From assembly GCA_027307295.1 (NCBI GenBank), contig DAHUXF010000087.1, positions 1-9,421 of the forward strand: DNA of 9,421 nucleotides. The letters are read 5' to 3'. Below, one piece after another: positions 6,830 through 9,421 of the stretch. Under the pieces are notes generated by a model. That model was not told the DNA's origin. It worked only from the letters and a program-made list of their open reading frames with translations, and made no database searches. This DNA comes from Acidobacteriaceae bacterium (lineage in GTDB: Bacteria; Acidobacteriota; Terriglobia; Terriglobales; Acidobacteriaceae). The position numbers were made by a program, and so were the translations under genes. How positions within the stretch are numbered: the first letter of the stretch is position 1; each line of letters opens with the position of its first letter.

Positions 6830-8425
6830 TCATTGGGCGTTGCGATCACCCATCCATGGCACAAGGTCTCTGATCGTATGCATGATCTGCCCGGCCTGGG
6901 GTAAGCGGAAAAACCGTGCCGCCCCAAGGAAGGTCCCGGCACTGATGAGCAGTCCGGCGCAGACCAGGGCCATCCGGATCAGGGCGCTCCCGGAATCGAA
7001 AACATTTTGCGTGAGGTGAAGCATGGTCCAGGCCACCCCACCCATCACTCCTGTGGCAAGCGCTGTGAGCGCAAATAACCGGCAAAATTCAAGATCCACC
7101 TGAAGCAGTTTTTTTCGGGCCAGGAAGATAACGAGAAGTCCGGTCACAAAAAAGAAGGTGGCACAACGTGCAGCTACCAGGCCTTCCAGACCGAAATGGC
7201 GGCTCAGATATGGGGCCACCGCCATGAAGAGCCCAAGGTCGAGCAACTCAATCAACAAGGGCGTCATGGTGTCTTCAATCGCAAAGAAGCATCGCAACAG
7301 CACCACTGCCAAGGCGTTGGGGAATATTCCAATGCTATAGATGGCAAGGATACGCGAGGTGATCAGCGAATCTGATGCCACAAAGCGGCCATGTTCATAG
7401 AGTAAGCGGGTAATCGGCGAGGCATTCAGGATTGTCCAGACTGTAACGGGAAGAAACAGGAACACCACCATGCGGAAAATGCGCGAAGCCTGGTTTGCCA
7501 AATCACCCTGCTGCGCGCGCGCTGCTTCCCGGACAAATCCCGGATAGGCAACTATGGCAAGCGGAGCCGCCAGAAAGTTGGAAGGCACTGTGAACAGCCG
7601 AAAAGCATATGTGAGAGTTGAAATCGCACCCGCCGAAATGCGTGAAGCCAGGTTCCGCTCCAGGATGTACGATGCATTGGCTACCGCCAGATAAAGGAAT
7701 AGTGGAATTCCAAGACGCAACAGTTTTTTTATGCCGGGATGGCGAAAATCAAGCACTGGCTGGTAACGAATGCCGAGCGCGGCTGCAGCCGGAACAAGAA
7801 CAATGAATTGTGCCAGAAAGCCAACTGCAGTTGCTATGCCCACCGTATAAACTGCTTGTGTTCCCCGGGCAAAGACGGTTGCCGCAATTACCGAGAGGCT
7901 GGCAAAAGCCGGGGCCAGCGCAGGAAGCCAGAATTTATGAAATCCATTCAATAATGCGCTGAGAATGCCTGCCGCGGCCAGCAGGGGAAGCGTTGGAAAA
8001 ATGATATAGATGAGTTTTATGGCAGCCGCATCGGTTGTCCCCGTGAATCCCGGAAACAGCGCCGGCAGCCACCTGTGCGCACCTGCCAGGAAGCATGCCA
8101 TGATCCCAAGCAAAACCAGCAATGTGAAATTTGTGATGACGCTAAAGGTTGTGGATGCTTCCTCGGGCCTGTTTTCCGGATCTTCCTGCATGAGAATGGG
8201 AATGAATACCGGGGAAAGAGTCCCTAGAACAAGGACTGTATAAAGGATGTTAGGAATAAAAATGGCCGCGAAATAAGCATCCATGGTGCTGGAAATGCCA
8301 AAGCGGGCGGCAAGTGCAGCTTCGCGGAGATATCCCACGACCGATACACAGACGGTCAGGACTCCGACAATGCCGACAGTCCGGCCTTTGCGGTGGCCGG
8401 CTTGTCTGACTTCAGTAGCTGTCAT
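6830..8425 (-). CDS. MurJ/MviN-family lipid-linked glycan flippase
   Basis: 531 residues, the size of MurJ (about 510-530), with some 14 hydrophobic segments across 15-520. Hallmarks include VVGYLREAALAARFG (29-43), MDAYFAAIFIPN (48-59) and TYAFRLFTVP (272-281). By alignment from memory with E. coli MurJ, functionally important R24, D39 and R270 correspond to R34, D49 and R276. In contrast R18 corresponds to S28, R52/R53 to Y62/T63, and the usual AEGAFS segment reads VLGTLSP (66-72). The protein should flip undecaprenyl-pyrophosphate-linked glycan across the inner membrane. Because it precedes a Wzy-like gene by 4 nt inside a polysaccharide block with no other flippase, I favour a Wzx-like role in exopolysaccharide export over the housekeeping lipid II flippase, but the latter is not excluded. 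Its ATG overlaps the stop of a 37-codon ORF (ATGA), so it may be translationally coupled; it lacks its own clear Shine-Dalgarno. Confidence 0.85.
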   Translation of the reverse strand: MTATEVRQAGHRKGRTVGIVGVLTVCVSVVGYLREAALAARFGISSTMDAYFAAIFIPNILYTVLVLGTLSPVFIPILMQEDPENRPEEASTTFSVITNFTLLVLLGIMACFLAGAHRWLPALFPGFTGTTDAAAIKLIYIIFPTLPLLAAAGILSALLNGFHKFWLPALAPAFASLSVIAATVFARGTQAVYTVGIATAVGFLAQFIVLVPAAAALGIRYQPVLDFRHPGIKKLLRLGIPLFLYLAVANASYILERNLASRISAGAISTLTYAFRLFTVPSNFLAAPLAIVAYPGFVREAARAQQGDLANQASRIFRMVVFLFLPVTVWTILNASPITRLLYEHGRFVASDSLITSRILAIYSIGIFPNALAVVLLRCFFAIEDTMTPLLIELLDLGLFMAVAPYLSRHFGLEGLVAARCATFFFVTGLLVIFLARKKLLQVDLEFCRLFALTALATGVMGGVAWTMLHLTQNVFDSGSALIRMALVCAGLLISAGTFLGAARFFRLPQAGQIMHTIRDLVPWMGDRNAQ

Positions 8426-8535
8426 TGGGACCGGCTGTTGGCTTTTTCAAGCTCGGTTGGACTCATTACCTGCGGCTGAATCTCGCAGACCACACTCTCA
8501 CTGTCTCCAAATTCGTTAAGACCGATTGTTTTCAT
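8422..8535 (-). CDS. 37-residue small ORF overlapping the MurJ-like start
   Basis: ATG 8535 to TGA 8422, 37 codons; the stop overlaps the flippase ATG in an ATGA arrangement. The product begins MKTIGLNEFGDSESV and ends ELEKANSRSQ, is acidic to neutral, has one Cys (17), and contains no membrane segment or signal. I do not recognise it. The first residues faintly resemble the N-terminus of zinc-free quinone oxidoreductases (MKAIxxxEFGGPE), so it could be a decayed remnant of such a gene, or a leader/coupling ORF for the flippase. The supports for translation are the exact overlap, the absence of another ribosome site for the flippase and a TATAAT element 61 nt upstream; no good Shine-Dalgarno precedes its own ATG. 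Function unknown. Confidence 0.4.
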   Translation of the reverse strand: MKTIGLNEFGDSESVVCEIQPQVMSPTELEKANSRSQ

Positions 8536-8595
8536 CTGAGCTTAAATTGTACAGGTTAGAAAAAACAGACGTGATGATCGCGAAACGACGACTGT

Positions 8596-8601
8596 ATTAT
8601 A
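8596..8601 (-). promoter_or_regulatory. -10 element for the flippase block
   Basis: TATAAT on the minus strand, a six-of-six match, 61 nt before the small-ORF ATG at 8535. The -35 region is poor. A second candidate, TACAAT at 8551-8546, lies too near the ATG to leave room for a ribosome site. Confidence 0.4.
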
Positions 8602-8703
8602 TGAGTTAGAATGTACTACACACACATTGCGGTGATGGTTCCGTCTTTAACAAGTCTTGCAGGCTGTTGCCGCTCCCAGGATGTGAACTGCGCTCATGGT
8701 CAG

Positions 8704-8727
8704 TCTCGCGATATATAAACTCTCGCG
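8704..8727. repeat. Paired TCTCGCG elements around an AT-rich core
   Basis: TCTCGCG occurs at 8704-8710 and again at 8721-8727 (17-bp period), flanking TATATAAA. The inner bases also form an inverted repeat, CGCGA (8707-8711) and TCGCG (8723-8727), around 11 bp. It overlaps the likely -10 region of the downstream glycosyltransferase and could be an operator; binding is inferred only from geometry. Confidence 0.3.
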
Positions 8728-8763
8728 TGAATCTGCGCTGGGCTGCAAGACTGGCATGCTGCA

Positions 8764-9421
8764 ATGAAGACTCTCCACGTCGCATGGGACAATTGCTTTG
8801 CTCACCGCAATCAGACAGGTACCGGGGTTTATGCCCGGCAACTGCTGAAGCACCTGGCGTTGCGCCAGGATATTCGCCTTGACGTCTTCCGGGGGTACAC
8901 CACTGCCCGGCGGGACGCCCGGATATCCCGCGCATTGCATGCAATGGGCAGAATGGCGTGGACCCATATTGCATTGCCTGTTCGGGCCTGGGAATTTGAT
9001 CTGCTTCATTCGCCCGCATACGTGGCGCCTCTGGCTTGTCCGTGTCCCAGCGTTATCACTGTTCATGACGTTACTCATTTGTACTACCCATCGCATTTTG
9101 CCGCGCAGTGGGTGTGGTACATGAAATCTGTTGTGCCGGCGACCATCAAATCGGCCAGTGCGATTATTTGCGTCTCTGGACACTCCAAGCATGACATTAT
9201 CGCCGCCTATGGGGTTCCACCCGACAAAGTTCATGTCATCCCCAACGGGGTAGATCATCAGCGATTCATGCCATCATGCGTACTGGACAGGAATTGGGCA
9301 CAGTCCATCGGCCTGCGCGAAAATTACATCCTTCACGTGGGCGAACTCATGCACCGTAAGAACATTCCCACCCTGCTTCGCGCCGTTGATCGACTGCGAT
9401 CACAGGGCAAATGGGGTGCAC
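8764..9421 (+). CDS. Glycosyltransferase, GT4 family (N-terminal part, 3' end outside window)
   Basis: Open from ATG 8764 to the end of the window, 219 codons and one base. An in-frame TGA at 8728 rules out an upstream start nearby; no Shine-Dalgarno is evident before the ATG. Visible features: a glycine-rich GTGVYARQLL loop (19-28), the DLLHSPAYVAPL strand-loop (79-90), ITVHDVTHLYYP (98-109) typical of GT4 acceptor domains, ICVSGHSKHDI (135-145), IPNGVDHQRF (159-168) at the domain junction, and ILHVGELMHRKNIPTLLRA (189-207), which opens the donor-binding half. This layout matches the mannosyl/rhamnosyl-transferase branch of GT4 that often occurs in exopolysaccharide loci. The catalytic EX7E region lies beyond the window. 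It is divergent from the flippase block and starts the next transcription unit of the locus. Confidence 0.9.
   Translation, partial: MKTLHVAWDNCFAHRNQTGTGVYARQLLKHLALRQDIRLDVFRGYTTARRDARISRALHAMGRMAWTHIALPVRAWEFDLLHSPAYVAPLACPCPSVITVHDVTHLYYPSHFAAQWVWYMKSVVPATIKSASAIICVSGHSKHDIIAAYGVPPDKVHVIPNGVDHQRFMPSCVLDRNWAQSIGLRENYILHVGELMHRKNIPTLLRAVDRLRSQGKWGA

Larger units (their letters stand above)
8536..8763. promoter_or_regulatory. Divergent promoter region between the flippase block and the GT4 gene
   Basis: 228 bp with no convincing coding frame, between a minus-strand block and a plus-strand gene, so it must hold two start regions. Minus strand: a perfect TATAAT at 8601-8596, without a good -35 (TGTGTG at 17 bp); start would be near 8590. 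Plus strand: AT-rich TATATAAA (8712-8719) about 45 nt before ATG 8764, again without a clear -35. Nothing else recognisable. Confidence 0.45.

Noticed and set aside
6826..6942. Longer reading of the Wzy-like protein overlapping the flippase gene
   Set aside because: A 113-nt overlap with the conserved flippase reading frame and a Pro/Gly/Arg-rich N-terminus without membrane character; ATG 6825 gives a normal gene junction.
8564..8575. 12-mer AACAGACGTGAT shared with 508-519 upstream of the cytochrome
   Set aside because: The second half of the palindrome is absent at this copy, and a shared 12-mer is expected by chance in a window of this size.
8647..9258. 203-codon open frame on the minus strand, and another of 137 codons at 8606-9019
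   Set aside because: Both lie antisense to the GT4 glycosyltransferase starting at 8764, which shows clear family motifs; their translations show no domain, and the frames are explained by codon bias of the real gene.

Overview
The window is bacterial and dominated by cell-envelope / extracellular polysaccharide genes. Base composition is moderate (roughly mid-50s % G+C by eye). The combination of a small mono-haem cytochrome c of a type I associate with Acidobacteriota, a DUF1972-type glycosyltransferase and a MurJ-family flippase next to a Wzy-like protein suggests an Acidobacteriota chromosome. That assignment is an inference from remembered family flavour, not a database result.

Layout: (1) 1-432, plus strand: C-terminal end of a GT4 glycosyltransferase that starts outside the window. 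(2) 592-1053, plus: small secreted or membrane-anchored mono-haem cytochrome c with a perfect Shine-Dalgarno and a CRP/FNR-like palindrome upstream. (3) 1162-2163, plus: PLP-dependent threonine/serine dehydratase-like enzyme, convergent with what follows. (4) 8535 down to 2204, minus: a 37-codon small ORF overlapping a MurJ/MviN-family flippase, then a Wzy/O-antigen-ligase-like membrane protein, a DUF1972 family glycosyltransferase, a 232-bp gap with a hairpin and a palindrome, an RmlD-type dTDP-4-dehydrorhamnose reductase, and a class I SAM methyltransferase. (5) 8764-9421, plus: divergently transcribed 5' part of another GT4 glycosyltransferase, running off the window.

How the genes fit together: the minus-strand block contains a sugar-nucleotide enzyme (RmlD), a glycosyltransferase, a flippase-type protein, a polymerase/ligase-type protein and a methyltransferase. 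This is most of the tool kit of a Wzx/Wzy-like pathway, with a MurJ-family protein in the place where a Wzx would be expected. Flanking glycosyltransferases at both edges indicate that the polysaccharide locus extends beyond the window. The cytochrome and the dehydratase look like unrelated metabolic genes lying inside the locus.

No rRNA, tRNA, CRISPR array, transposase or phage gene was seen. I did not find a clearly new molecular system. The most interesting points are the MurJ homologue lacking several hallmark residues, the small ORF coupled to it, a Lys at the usual glutamate position of the DUF1972 glycosyltransferase, and the CRP/FNR-like site placed at about -41.5 from a plausible cytochrome promoter.
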